DNA of 55,208 nt. Origin: Mesaphorura yosii (taxonomy: Eukaryota; Arthropoda; Collembola; Poduromorpha; Tullbergiidae). Where the stretch lies: assembly GCA_009869945.1 (NCBI GenBank), contig WIXG01000450.1, positions 1-55,208 on the forward strand. The letters run 5' to 3'. The notes under the pieces were generated by a model that was not told the DNA's origin, did no database searches, and was given only the letters and a program-made list of their open reading frames with translations. The first letter of the stretch is position 1; each line of letters begins with the position of its first letter. Below, piece after piece: positions 38,476-51,400 of the stretch. A program made the position numbers and the translations under genes.

Positions 38476-41400
38476 ATGGCCAGTTACTTGGAAGCCGAAG
38501 CGGGCGGGAGCTCCGGCCCGCGCCGCCGTACCAAACTGATCATCAACGACCAGGATGGAATGGACCTTGAATCGTCAATGCTGCTGGATCAAAGCAACAG
38601 GTAACGCACTTTATTACTAAATTTAGTTAATTTGCCTTGTAACGATTCCGACAAACATGAGCGAGAATGTAAATTTGCAAACCGGCAAGCACCGCGAGCA
38701 GAAACCACTCAAAACCCGTTGGCAGTCTCGTCGGGATGAAAGACGCGAGTGAAATTCCTCGTACTCGCAGGCGAAGGCCTTCGTGTTCCGGGAAATGCTC
38801 ATTAAATTCGTCCGCGAGCGCCTGCTCTTCACCAAGCTCGCGCAGGTCTTGCTTGTAGAAGGCGCGTAGGGCGGGGTCGAGGCTCTCGAACCTTGTGCGC
38901 GGGTCAAAGTCGAAGTTGGCGCAGGGCACGCGGCAGAAATTGAGCATCACGAACGGCCCACGCATAAGAGAGCGTTCCAACGCCAGATTCTGCAGGTGTG
39001 GCTGCGACTGCCCGGCCGTGGGGGATATTCCGTGAAACAGGCTGAAGAGCGTGCAGGACACTCCAGACGGGTAGAGCACCAGGGGTTCGTAGGCGACGGG
39101 AGGGAGTTCGAGGCCACTTTCTAAATTGGGATTCTCTCCCTGTAAGAATGAAAGCTTCAGTTTCCGCTCTAATTTCACCTTGAGTTCTTATTGAATCGGT
39201 TACGGGTTACCTGAACTTTGCAGTGTCCAATTCGGTGTTGCTTCCCCACAAAATCACACTTGTTGCAAGGCTCCCACGGCTCCCATTCAATACTAACGCT
39301 GACAACGGCCCCTCTGGCGGAGAAACGATCGACCCGAGCGTCTGCGTCCGTCTCCCATTTTTTACTGGCCACCTGAAACAACAATTGCAATTTGAACCTT
39401 GGCGGCTTTAAGAATGGTGCACTTTTAGGAGTTCAGCGCCAAGTGCACTTACGAGTGTGAGATGCGCGTACGCTTCAGGCTCCAGCGTCCAGATATTCCC
39501 CACATACCCATTCACCTCGCAGTAGAACGTCGCAAAGTCTGACACGCTGGCCACGGGGTTTATGACCAAGCTGTCGTCGTTTTCAATTTGATACTTACCG
39601 TCAGCTCCTACTGTGTCGGTGTCGGCACCGGCACCGATTTGAATACGCTGGTTGTCAAATGTGAGCTTGTACCAGACCGGAAAGGGTCGTGAGGAGTAGT
39701 AGCAAGGCGAGCATGGAAGCCTGAAATCGAATCGAGATCGGAAACTGACTAAAGTCAAGACAGTGACGGCGGATCCACAAAATCTATCAAAATGGAAGGC
39801 TTCTCGACTAACTTACCTCACAACGTTCTTTTCGACCGTGAACCTGTAAAATGGCCCCAAAATGGGTTCGGACTGCTGGGCGCCTGGTTGAAGTTGCATG
39901 CAGGACGCGTATTCTTCATCTCGTAAGCCGCCGTCCCTAGAATGCCCCTCGAAATCGTGCGAATTGGCGAGCGCCTTAATTACGTTGATTAACGACTGAG
40001 AATTTACGCGTGGGCAAAGCAGAAGCAAGCAGAAGCCGGAAATGAAACTAACTAACTCTATCATGATTAACTTCTGGAGCTACTCTCAATTCTCCTGTGG
40101 ACATCGAATCAAATAATCCCTGATTTAACTGACAGCATGAAGCTGTACCAGGCAGAAAGATTGAATGATGAAAAGGCGCGGGCGTTAACAAGGAAACCCA
40201 CCATACAGGACACGCACGCAGATTTCAAAGCTCCAGACTAATCCCAAGCCGTTTAATTTCTTGCAGTGAGACCACGTCCGACAAATTCTCGCCCGACGCC
40301 CTCAACAAGAAGCTGGACGACCTGTCCACTCTCGATTTTCCCCTCATATCAGACTTCTTTGGCGGGGACCTGAGCGACGACGACGAGGGCGGTGGTGCCA
40401 CTCTGCCCGCGTCGCCCAACGACGACTCCGAGAGCGACTTTGAGGTCGACCCCGAGCTTCTGAACCGCGAAGAGGACATGGATGAGTACGATTTCTGCCT
40501 GCCTCAGCTGACCGCTGCGGCGGAGCAGGCCGAAGAATTTGCACGCAAGGTTTGGATCGCCGGCTGGAACTGTTGCCACTTTAAGGTAAGAATTTCCTGC
40601 GTTTGGCGTTTTGCAAAAATTAGAAATTAATTCGCGAATTATGAATCCTATTGCAGAGCCTGCCAACTTGGCTCCAGGACAATGACTTCCTGCACCGCGG
40701 GCACCGACCTCCGCTAAATTCAGTCAACGAGTGCTTCAAGAGCATTTTCCGTATTCACACCGAGACGGGCAACATTTGGACGCATCTTCTCGGCTGCGTC
40801 GCGTTCCTTGGCCTCGCCTCGTACTTCCTGACACGACCATCATTCGAGATTCAACTGCAGGAGAAGCTCGTCTTCACCGTCTTCTTCGTCGGTGCTATCC
40901 TCTGCCTGGGCTTATCATCCGCGTTCCACACGATGCACTGTCACTCAGAATTTGTTGGAAAGTTGTTTAGCAAGTGAGTTAAACTTTTATCGCAGTATAC
41001 AGTGGAATTTTTCCTTCACACGCAGCACGCCTAAACTTTTCCTAAACTCGATTTTTCCGCTTCGTTTGCAGGCTGGACTACTGCGGGATCGCCCTTCTAA
41101 TCATGGGATCATTCTTCCCCTGGCTGTACTACGGCTTTTATTGCGAGAGCACTCCCAGAACGATTTACCTCAGCGTCACTTGTGTGCTCGGAGTCACTTG
41201 CATCATTGTGTCCCTCTGGGAGAAATTCGGCGAGCCAAAGTACAGGCCGCTGCGTGCCGGACTCTTTGCGGGCTTCGGCTTGTCTGGAGTCATTCCCGCT
41301 GTTCACTACGCGCTCGCCAAAGGCTGGATCCACGCGATTTCGCGAGCTTCGCTCGGCTGGCTGATTCTGATGGGAAGTTTGTACGTGCTTGGGGCACTCG

Positions 41401-41703
41401 TCTACGCCTCGAGGATCCCTGAACGATGGTTTCCGGGCAAATGTGATATTTGGGTAAGTTTCCTAACATTTGGTGAGGCGACTCGGCGCATCAGTTTTTA
41501 GAATTTCGAGTCTGGTAAATGAAATGCTAATCCATTGCGTTTTCGTATTCGCTTTATCACAGTTTCACAGTCACCAACTTTTCCATGTGCTCGTCATTCT
41601 CGCGGCGTTCGTCCACTACCACGGAATTTGTGAGATGGCAATGCATCGACTGGCGCACGCGGCCGAATGCGAGGATCACGATTTTTACGAAGTTTTGCAA
41701 TAG
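38476..41703 (+). CDS. AdipoR: Adiponectin receptor (AdipoR, PAQR family)
   Basis: AdipoR is a seven-transmembrane PAQR protein with an intracellular N-terminus and an intramembrane zinc site, acting in lipid and energy signalling. Exons are 38476-38600, 40267-40585, 40657-40973, 41072-41453 and 41563-41703, giving 427 aa, close to Drosophila and vertebrate receptors. The acidic N-terminus precedes the conserved block LPTWLQDNDFLHRGHRPP and IFRIHTETGNIWTHLLG. The zinc-site residues are visible: SSAFHTMHCHS in transmembrane 2 and SHQLFHVLVILAAFVHYHG in the last segments. The start ATG is the first in its exon, after a 3' splice site at 38413-38414. Intron 1 (1666 nt) contains a complete gene on the other strand; the remaining introns are 71-109 nt. 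Confidence 0.95.
38610..38615 (-). terminator. Polyadenylation signal of the nested FAM187-like gene
   Basis: AATAAA on the minus strand begins only 11 nt after the TAA stop. Cleavage 10-25 nt further on would fall inside exon 1 of the adiponectin receptor (which ends at 38600). Confidence 0.6.
38627..40064 (-). CDS. FAM187-like immunoglobulin-domain membrane protein, nested in the AdipoR intron
   Basis: This is a type I single-pass membrane protein resembling vertebrate FAM187A/B, whose role is poorly known. Exons on the minus strand are 40064-39817, 39720-39453, 39372-39211 and 39139-38627, giving 396 aa (human FAM187A about 413). A signal peptide (MIELVSFISGFCLLLLCPRV) leads. A V-type immunoglobulin-like fold follows, with cysteines in RLPCSPCYY and ATFYCEVNG and a tryptophan in PVWYKL. 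Next comes the family's cysteine block EWEPWEPCNKCDFVGKQHRI followed by GHCKV. A transmembrane helix near the C-terminus (WFLLAVLAGLQIYILAHVC) ends in a short basic tail. The whole gene, start codon to stop, lies inside AdipoR intron 1 on the opposite strand, so its promoter must lie within about 200 nt of AdipoR exon 2 or overlap it. Confidence 0.85.
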
Positions 41704-42465
41704 CGATAGTATTCTGTAATTATTAGACTTGACTAAATTGAAATTAATTAGTTAATTAGCTGTAGTGGAAGTCCTGAATTGCAATTGCAAATGCAATTAT
41801 TGCAAACCCAATTGGTAATTTTCGAGTCAGTAATCAGTATATTACAAGTCAAAATTGTAAGAGAGCACTGCACGTCAATCTCAATGAGTCCTGAGTTTCT
41901 ATCTTCGATCTTCTCCTAATTATAGAGTATTTAATTAAGGCGCAGGCAAATGAATTGTGATATCTTAAATTAAATGAAGTGTAAAATATCTTGTCTCTCG
42001 ATAATCTCAAGTAGTGTTACAAGAAGAATTAGTAGAATTAGCAGAATTTGTTGCGCTAGAGATTGTTAATTATGCAAGAACTGCGGATCCTGAAAAAGGC
42101 TAAAAATTTTTGGTTGGTCGTAAGACGTGTTGACAGGAAAAGTGGATACTTGGAACGAATGTGCCACGCTGACGCTCCGTTTCTTGAAATTATTAATGAG
42201 AATGACAATGATGGATTGTTAATTAAATTGCGTCTAGCGTGTTTCTTTGCAACTGCATTCGCATGAACGTGTGTGCTAGCAATTATCCAATCCAAAAACT
42301 CCCAGGCTAGTTAATTAGGCTAGGAGAAAGAAATTATTCCTACACAACTACGCAAAATTATGTCATACAATTAAGTAATTACCAAGTCGCAAGAGTCGCA
42401 ACAATTCAATGGTATGCTAAGGCACATTGTAAATATTCTTTTAAGATACAAAGATAAGAAATAAA
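41704..42465 (+). other. Probable AdipoR 3' UTR
   Basis: The first AATAAA after the stop that I find is at 42460-42465, which would make a 3' UTR of about 760 nt. A Pumilio-type UGUAAAUA element lies just before it (42428-42435). Confidence 0.4.
42460..42465 (+). terminator. Candidate polyadenylation signal of AdipoR
   Basis: This is the first AATAAA downstream of the AdipoR stop on the plus strand, about 757 nt away. An earlier variant signal could be used instead. Confidence 0.4.
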
Positions 42466-45400
42466 ATGGAGTGGGCTCCTTGCAGAGCGAAATGATTGAC
42501 ATACAGGTCGAGAATCTTTCAGAACGTTTGTGGCGTGCCGCCTGGCGCGGGCTGTCATTTCCATTTCCTATTCCATTACTTCGACGAATGCGAAATTGGC
42601 CACGTCCACGTCTTGTATTTCATTTCGTTTCACTTTGCATTTTGATGGAATCAGCCTGGAGAATGGAAAAGTATCTTGTATTTTGTTGCTCGCTGTTGCT
42701 GTTTTCATTTTGAGCTTTTTGGGTCGTGTACACTTAGTCTTCAGTCTTCAGCCACCGCCCCGACCTTCCCGAAACAATATTCTCTAGTCGAAGACTCCTA
42801 TGTTGTACGTACGCAAAAGCGGAGCAGAGGTGAAAGTCGTGAAAGAAGACAAAGCATCGCACCGTCTGCCTTCTCTGGCCTGGAGTGGAGCGTGTGTTTC
42901 CAGTATTTTCATCCAGCAAGCGTTTGCGTTTGCGAAATCGATCATTTTCCCTTACGCCTTAGCAGTTGGTGGTCCTGGTCCTGGTCCTAGTTTGTGCTCG
43001 TAACGTAACAAAGTTAGGTTATGGCCTTACTACGGCCACGGCTGGGTCTCCTCTCGTCTCGTTTTATAAGGTTTCCTTGTGCTCGTTGCACGTACTTTCT
43101 CCGTCGCACAACTTTCTCCTGTCCTCTCGTCTATCGAACAATACAAATTTATCCATACACGTTCTAGTTTCTAGTCTAGTTTCCAGATTCCAAGATGTGT
43201 GTTTTAGATTTCGTTTTACACTTTCTCTCACTTCGCTCTTCTCTTCTATCGCCAACGCCTGGTTCAAGGTTTTTGGTTTTCCATTTTTCTTACAACTGTG
43301 AACTGCAAAACCGGCACGGCGCGACGAGGCGATGGCGGCTCGCTCCTCGGTTTCGTTTCGTTTCATCTGCGAGCTGCGATCTGCTACACTGCAAATAAGT
43401 CTCGCTATCATCATCATCATTCACTTTCATTGCCTATCGCATATTGCCATTGCCTTCAATGCTTCAATGTGAAGCGAGAGTGAATCTCTTAGCAATACTT
43501 TCCAGTTTCCAGTCTCCTGTTGACGAGTAGTTTAGTTTAGTTTCCTGTATGTTACGTACTCAGCATTCAGCGTTCAACATCAGCGCAGGATGTGAAAGTA
43601 TTCGAAAACTTTCTCCAGTGTGCCAACTGCCGTGCCACTGCCAACTTTGAGCCCATTGTTCATTGTCCAATACTTGTTCGTTGTTCCTGATGCTGCTGGA
43701 ACCGCTTTCTATTTCTCTAAAATGTAGATGCTGGAATTGTGCACGTACGTGCGCGCAAAATCGTTTCTGCACAGCTCGCGTTCTCATTCGCAGTCTCAAA
43801 TGTGCTCGACTGATGTGGCGTGGCGGTGGCGGTTCCTTTCCCATTTTCATTTGCTTCGAACACGTCGTAATATTTTCAGCTCCAGTTTTCTAGCAGCAGC
43901 GGCCCACGGCCCACGTACGTGACGATTCTTCTCCTGCAACTCCTGCTCCCTTTTGCCTCCAGTTTCTCGTTCGTTCGTTCCTGTGTCTGTCTCCTGTCCC
44001 GCACGTACTTCAGTGTCAGTTCCGAAATCCACTTTCCCTCGCCCACACGCGAAGGAATCGTGCAGTCTTCGGATCAGCAGCAGCAGCTTCTGGGCTCGAT
44101 TTTGTGTTATTGGAAGCCGGACGAGGTGAAAACAGACTAGAAAACTGAAAGACTTGACTAATGTGCTCCTTTCTTTGTTGTTCTTCGTGAATTGTGCAAA
44201 CAGAAAGCCACGTTCTTGTTCTTCTGTCGAAGGCCCTGCGATCCGAGTCAGCAGTCAGTCGCCGGAAGAAAAGTGACTACCACTTTACACTGACACACTC
44301 TCACATTCCAGCCGTGTACTTTCGACTTGAATTGTTTATCTTCGTTTTCCTGGAATCTGGAATTCCTGGAGTAGAGGCTGATTCACTTTCAGCTTTCGTG
44401 CGGTGATGATTCGGCGATTCGGCCAGCCTAATTTATATGAATTGTAAATATTATTGATAGAATCCGGGCTCCACGGACGGGACCTGAAAACTGAGTCACA
44501 ATCAGACATGAAGATGAATAGACGAAGGTGCTGAATAGCAGAACGATCAACAAATGCGACCGGACCGGGCCCAGTTTGAAGCCGCAGACTTGACAATAAT
44601 TAATTGAAAAAAGCAAGGACAGAAAATAAAGTTATTTTCCCAATGAACGTCTGAGTTGGCCTGAGACTGAATGCTTGCGGAGCGTGCTAAGGTAAGATAT
44701 GCCTGACATACGCGAAAAGGGAAGGAGAGGATTTAATTAAGTAAATCTTAAGCCTCATAGTCATAGCCATCACACAAAGTCATTATTTCAGTTTTCTAAC
44801 CACACGTGAATGCGTCTTGTCTTAGAATTATGGCGACTGCGACCACTGCCGCGCCGAGCCTGAGCCGTGCTCTCTTTCTCTTCTGCGCCATGCCTTAGCG
44901 TGAAATCAAAGCGGAATTAAGATTAGAGCCGAGGAAGACATTATTTCCAGCAAATGACTTCGTATTAATGTCAAATTGTCATGAAATTAGTTTCCTTGCT
45001 TGCCTGCCTTGTCCTTAGTTTTCTCATACGGAGTCCTGACAGGGTGTGTTCGGTCCCGGAATGATAATAAGCTCGGTCGCGAAATGGGTTCGTGACAGGC
45101 GAGGGTGCTCGGCGGAAGGCGACGCGGCCAGGTCGTCATATACACTTGAAAATTATAACCTTTTATTAATTCTCACGTGGACGTGAGCACGGAGTCGAAG
45201 TAAATAGCAGAAAACACTGAAAGCATGCTCGGTGGCCGCTGCTTTTACTTATCAGTGCACCACGTAATGCGCATTATTTATGCACCCTGGCTCCTCGCAA
45301 AAGCAAAATGAATCCGAGACCACACCGCACCGCGTGTATTCGTGCATTTTAATGGCGAAGTAATGCAAACGCAAACCGACTTTGTGTTTGCATACCTGAA

Positions 45401-48400
45401 CCACAGAATTGCTCCAGAATTCCACTCCAGCCGCCTTTCACCAGCTTCAGCGTTGCCCTGTTTGCTTTCTTGCTCTGCCTGCCTGCATGCCCACCACTTT
45501 TCTTGAGGAGGTAATTCAGCAAATTCCCAACGGGATCCTCAAGAAGAAAAGCAAACTCGTTACTCGCCCTGCCCTGCCCTGCCGGGTCTGGCTAGCCTTT
45601 GCTTTGTATACTCAGTATTCACGTGATAATGATAAATGAAAGAGTTTCAGTTTCGGGTTACGACTATGAGCGCCTTGGTTTGCCTTGGCTTGCCTTGTCG
45701 TGCCCAAAATAGACACCGAGCGTCAGTACAGGAATTTATTGACGCCTTAGTCTACCTTGTTAGGTGCTGAATTCACGATTCCTTGATGGAGTGCGTGGAC
45801 GGGACGCGAAAGTGGGTGAATGTGAATGGAGAATAAATAATTCAGTGCTTTTACTTAGCCAGACCACTGCTTTCACTGCTTTCCAAGTGCACTGCACTGC
45901 ACTTCATTTCTCGACCATCCACGGTCCTGATCCACTTGGCTTGGCCATCACCGTCGCTGGTCGGTGATGCTTCAGTTTCACGGGCTCATCCAATAAAGAC
46001 CAGCCTCGATGCCCGTTGTTTGGCCCCGGGCAATCTAAGTTAAAGATTTATCGATGAAGTGCTCGTTCGCGGAGTGCTGGTCAAGTCAAGAGTCCAACGT
46101 CGAGCGCGGCGGCCGGCCAAAAGTGCTTAACGAAGGAGAAAATACTTGTTACATCTTCATCCATTTTTCATGAGGACATATTCGGGTTCTTCGAGCTCTG
46201 GACGCTAGAGTGGCTAAGCCGAGCTGCGAGAGATGATAAAATGGCCAAATTACTTGTAAAATATTGTGTCATTAGATTTATTTGCCGGCTGGCCGTCGTA
46301 CGTCGTAAGTCATAAATACACACTCAATTGGGCGGCAGCGCTTAAATGAATCACACGCCTGCAATCTTCGTGTTCGTCCTTCACTTGGCATGCCAGAAAG
46401 ATTTTGGCGTGGAAGGCCCTCAAAAATCGAATTATCTCCGCGAATTTGCGAATTGTAAAAGATTTTAACGTAATTCTAAGTTACCTGCTCTAAATTTAAG
46501 AATTCCTGCTTTGTAGTACAATTTTTCACCGAAAACTCCAACAAAAGGAGCAGAGCCACCGAAATCTGTATAAATCTGGATGCTTTATTGTATTGCGCAT
46601 TGCGGCGGGAGAGATTTATTCCAAATAAGATTTGCCATTTGCGTTTGCAAGATTAGTATTTGAGATTCAAAGTGGTAAGTAGATTTTGGTGTAAGTTTCC
46701 GTAATCGCATTCGCATTGTTTGTTCAGCTTCTCCAGCGGCTTCGGCGCAGCGCTCACTCGGGATCGGATATAAATATTGAATAAACAAGACAGGCACAGC
46801 TTGCGAGTTTCTTTGCGAATAAAATACACGGAGATTCACTTCGCTTCATTGTCATCATGCCCACGGTCGCCCACGCCGTAAAAGATGCATAAATAATGCG
46901 ATGCGCTAACGACTACGGTTACTTGATCATAATTTTGTGTTTATTTACTGGCGGATTGCATTTAGAATCTGAAAATACGTGTACAAGCACCCAAGCTAAA
47001 AACCACAAGAAAGTTGTGGAGTAAATTATGGACAAAGTTAAGCAAGATTACGAATTTTACCACAAAAAGATGAAAAGTTAACTTCAGGAAACCCCAACAA
47101 AGCAAAGACTGGCAAGAAAACAAACTGCACTTATTTTAGTTTTAGTTCTCGCTGAGATTGAAAATTCAACATTCAAAATTCGAATTGTCGCCGCGCCGAA
47201 CTCGTTAACAATTTCCTGCATTTGAGGTCAAAGCGGTGAGATTCAAAAGTTAACGGTATCATCCTTGGCGCTATTTTTTTGCGACGCCGCTGCCGCTGTC
47301 GGTGTGCAACACTTTGACACGTTATTACCTGGTTTATTTGATGTTTGACTACAAAGAAGTCGTGTACTCGTAGTCGTAGTATTATCCTCGTATCAAAAAG
47401 TAAAAAAAAAAAAGTATTTGATCCTAAAGAGAAAGAAACAAAGTCAAGTACACAAAACACAATAATGAATGACACGCCACACGCGGTGAAATCGTGAAAT
47501 GGTGAAAGTGTAGGAAAAATTCATTTCAATAGTACAAAGAAATATTCATTTTGCTCGTTACTAAGCCCGTGGCGATGGCGATTTGGGGCCGGGCCTTGCC
47601 TGCCCGGATTCATGTTAACAAGCAACTCGGTCTTTGACAATAAAAGATGAGGACGCGTTTACACGCGTCACGGCGCTTGCACGCTTGCAAGCGTGCTTGT
47701 TTTACTTGTTTATGTTTTTCGGCTTGGTTTGTGAGTCCTGCATTGTATTTTGTCATCAAAGTAAATAAACATTCACATTTCTCCATTTCTCGACTACTCT
47801 TGCTTATTTTGTGAATATTGGCCATTAATTCACCTACGAACGCGCACGCTTTGGGCAATAAAAGCAGTCGTAGTCGTAGTCATAGTCGTAAATGGTTCTG
47901 TTTTCTTATCTTTATTGCACCCGGTCGTGAGTCGTGACGTAATTGCTTCAAGCAAGTACTTTTATGGCTTGTCCTTCATTTCTTGAGCGATTCGAGATTC
48001 GACAATGCCGGAGCATAAATCTTCATTAATCGTCTCGTCTTTCACGGACTGAACTGAAGAAGTCGGGCACGAGCCGGCAATTACGTAATGACGTAATGAA
48101 GTGGTCCTTTTGTTAATTCGTTCTTTGTTGTGGAGTCGATTAATCTGCGCCCGCCCTGCAGCCTGCAGTCTGCCACCAGCACAATGATTCAATTTCCGAG
48201 TCGGTCGTATTATCGCCTGGATGATCTCGCTGCTTTTCTTTCATCTCTTCGTCTTCTTTTTTTCTAATTCCGCTCCGCAACAACAACAGCAGATCGGTGA
48301 TTTATTGGCCCGCAAAGGTAATAATTCACTTCTCGTCGCATACGCAAGTTTTTGACACGCAAGCCTGCGTCGATCGTCGATTTTTTTTGTTCTCTTCTCT

Positions 48401-51400
48401 TCTCTGTCCTGCTCTGATCTTCTTCAAAAGGAAAATGATTCAGAATTCTGAATTCTGAATCCACTGCCGAGTCAGTAAAAAATTGAAATTCCAGTCGAGA
48501 ACTCTTTGATTCTGTCGATCCGACTTGCTTTTCTTTTCTCGTACTCGTCATTTTTCTTCGTGGTATTATGTTCCATATTAAATTCTTGTGCGTACGGGCG
48601 AGTAGAGTCTTCTTTTCCCTTTCTGCATTGTTGTTCTTATCATGGCGAAAACCAGCGTCTGCGTGGTGTTAAGACGGGGATCAAAATTTCGGGGTAAAAT
48701 ACTCGTAAGTCATGTCGTAGTGGCTCGGTTACATGACATAAATCTTTAAGTACACGATATAATAGCAATAAGACGGTTGGCTGGCTGACTTGACTGGCAT
48801 CTCAAGTAAGAAGACACCGGCCAAAATTTAGAGCCTCCGATGAAGGAAAGTTTTGGAGCGGCAGAAATTTAGAGATGTCTTCCATACAAATACGGCACGG
48901 CGACTACCAGCGAGCTGTTTAAAATTACGTGCGAGAGGCTAAATAGAAATGCGAATGCGAAGAGCCTTACGCCGAGCCGGGCCGCGGACTGCGGACGCAG
49001 AAAGAAGACAAATGACTTGAATTGAGAAATGCTGAAAGCCCCGGCATGCACGGCGAGCAAAATGCAAAAGCCAAAGGCAATGCAGAGAAAGCGCGTGGAG
49101 AAAGCACGTTATAAAGTGATGATTCGCTAAAATGGCTGAATAAAGCTGAATAAAATGGTAAAAGATGTGAATTGGATAGCAATGCTCGACGTTCGTCGCT
49201 CGTCGTTTTTGGTTATCTGCCGAATCGCATTTCACATTTGCAAAGTGGGAACTGAAAATGAAAATGTCACGCCGCGCTCACGCTGCGGAACGACTTTATT
49301 CATTATTTGAGCGTAATAAAATAGCCACGGCTCGCGTTGAGGCTGGGACGACGACAAAATTGAAAATCAATGTAAATTACGTACAAGTGCCAGCACGAGC
49401 ACGTGAAAGCCTGGAGTCGCTGGAGCATCTGCTTGCTTGCTTGAAGTGCTATAACAGTGAATCGATTTTAAAATTTTGTACTCGCATTTTACATTTTACG
49501 TGTACAATTATTTCCTTGTCCCGTCTCGTCTCGCCATGCCTGCTTCCGCGTTTTTGTGTGTGTGTTAGTGGAAATGGTTGCCAATTCTCGAATTTTTTTA
49601 ATGTCAAGCACAAAACGCGTTTGAAGAGGAGATTCGACATGTAATCTTCACATTCAGTCTGTATTGTTGTGAGAAAACTCGAAAACTTACTTAAGTCTTC
49701 CGTATGTTCCAAAAGTAATTTTATATTCAATGGATTACAGCCTGTGCGTGAAGATTTATGAAAATTAAGACTGCTTCCAATTCCAATTGACAATACAGTA
49801 ACCACAGCACACGGTTAACGACGATCGTTCCATTTGATATTTCTCATTTCTGTGCTCGTATGAGACTCATTCAGCGGATGATCGACGAAGAGCCGCGTTC
49901 CAGCGTCTGACCGCTGGTACTTCGATCCATTGAGCAATCTTCGCTTGCTATTGCTTTGAAAAGGTCATTTAGTCATTTTGCTTGTGCTTAGCCTTTGCCC
50001 ATTGCCTTAGAAATGGGTTCATTACATCTTTACATCGCTGCGAATGCGAAATCAAATTCTTGGTCGTACAAAATGGACTCTTACGGTACTAACGGACATG
50101 GCTCACCAGGCGCGTGTACTTTGAACGACGATTGTCACGTAAAGCTCGTAAACACAAGCGCCGACGTGCCTAACGAGCAACGGAGCGATTTAAACAATTC
50201 AAAGCAGCGCTTGTATTTCCTCACCGCGTCGGCCGAATAAAACAATACAAGGGCTTAATGAACATGTTTCATGTTTCATTCCTGCTGCTGCCGCTTCTTA
50301 AAATCACTTCCTGGAATTATCCACAAGTGTGGCCGCAAGTTGCAGTCGCAGATGTGCACATGCCATGCAACGGCTGGCCATGATTTAAGATTCATATTTT
50401 CATCAGTCGCAATCGCGAAGGCGATGACTCGTTGTTGAAATGTGATTTGTAGCCTGGTCTGGGTCCCTGTCGGCGGCCACTGAGCCGTTTGCTAATCCGA
50501 TGAAATTAGGTTACTCAAATTCGTTGGACGCTGGAGCGCTGGATGGATAAAATTGGACGCGAAGTAATCCCCTTTTGCTGGCTTAGTCTTCGCCTGGCCG
50601 TTTGTGGACCAGAGCTTTAGCTTAGAATTAAGTGAGCAGCGATACGAATACGACGACGACGTGGGTCGGTCCATGAAGATAAAATTATGTGGTCTTTTAT
50701 GGCATGAACGGTCGAACGAGCTGCGATACGAGGATCCCTCGTTCATTTCATTGCTTTGCTGTCTTGAGCCTTGTCTTGTCTTGGCTGGCTCATCCGAAGA
50801 AACGCTAAACAAAAATCAATAAATGGAGTTCTTAAGAAAAGAAGCACATTTTGTAGACTTTCTCCAAAATCGAGTATCTGTTTACTTTCTTCCGCGCGCG
50901 AGTACGAACATCTTTTAATAAATTTTATTCGTCTTTGCTTTGGGTTTATTCATTTATGTGCCAGCACAAAATGACAAAATTAAAGTCGAAGCTTCACAAA
51001 AATGGCGTGGCGTGGCTGCATTTTGAAAGTGCCAGACTGCAAAAAGCGTTCGCTCGTCGTCACCCACATTTTGTCACCTTTCCTTCGCCGGAACGCTGCA
51101 ATGCAGCTGCAGCAAAGAGCTGACGCTGACAAGACGAATTTAATCCTTGTTTTCTATTATGAAAGCCGAAGCAGTCAAGTCAAGCCAGTAGTAATCAAGT
51201 GCCTTGCCGCTGCCGCTCCACACTTGAAACTTTTTCTTTGAGTCATGAAAGAAATGGCTCGGCGCGGCTCAATGCAAAAGCAAAAGCACAAATTGAGTTC
51301 TTTTGAAAGAACTTCTGAAAGACTGAATGACACTCGTATCTCTACTTCCACCTTACATATTTCTACTGCCATTACGCAATGGCAATGGCATTACATTTCA

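Noticed and set aside
43919..44140. Hydrophobic signal-like open frame (MTILLLQLLLPFASS)
   Set aside because: The frame begins with GTG rather than ATG and lies in a pyrimidine-rich stretch that yields Leu/Ser/Phe by composition.
49258..49644. 128-codon open frame on the plus strand
   Set aside because: No recognisable domain, no splice or promoter context, and biased toward residues expected from AT-rich non-coding DNA.
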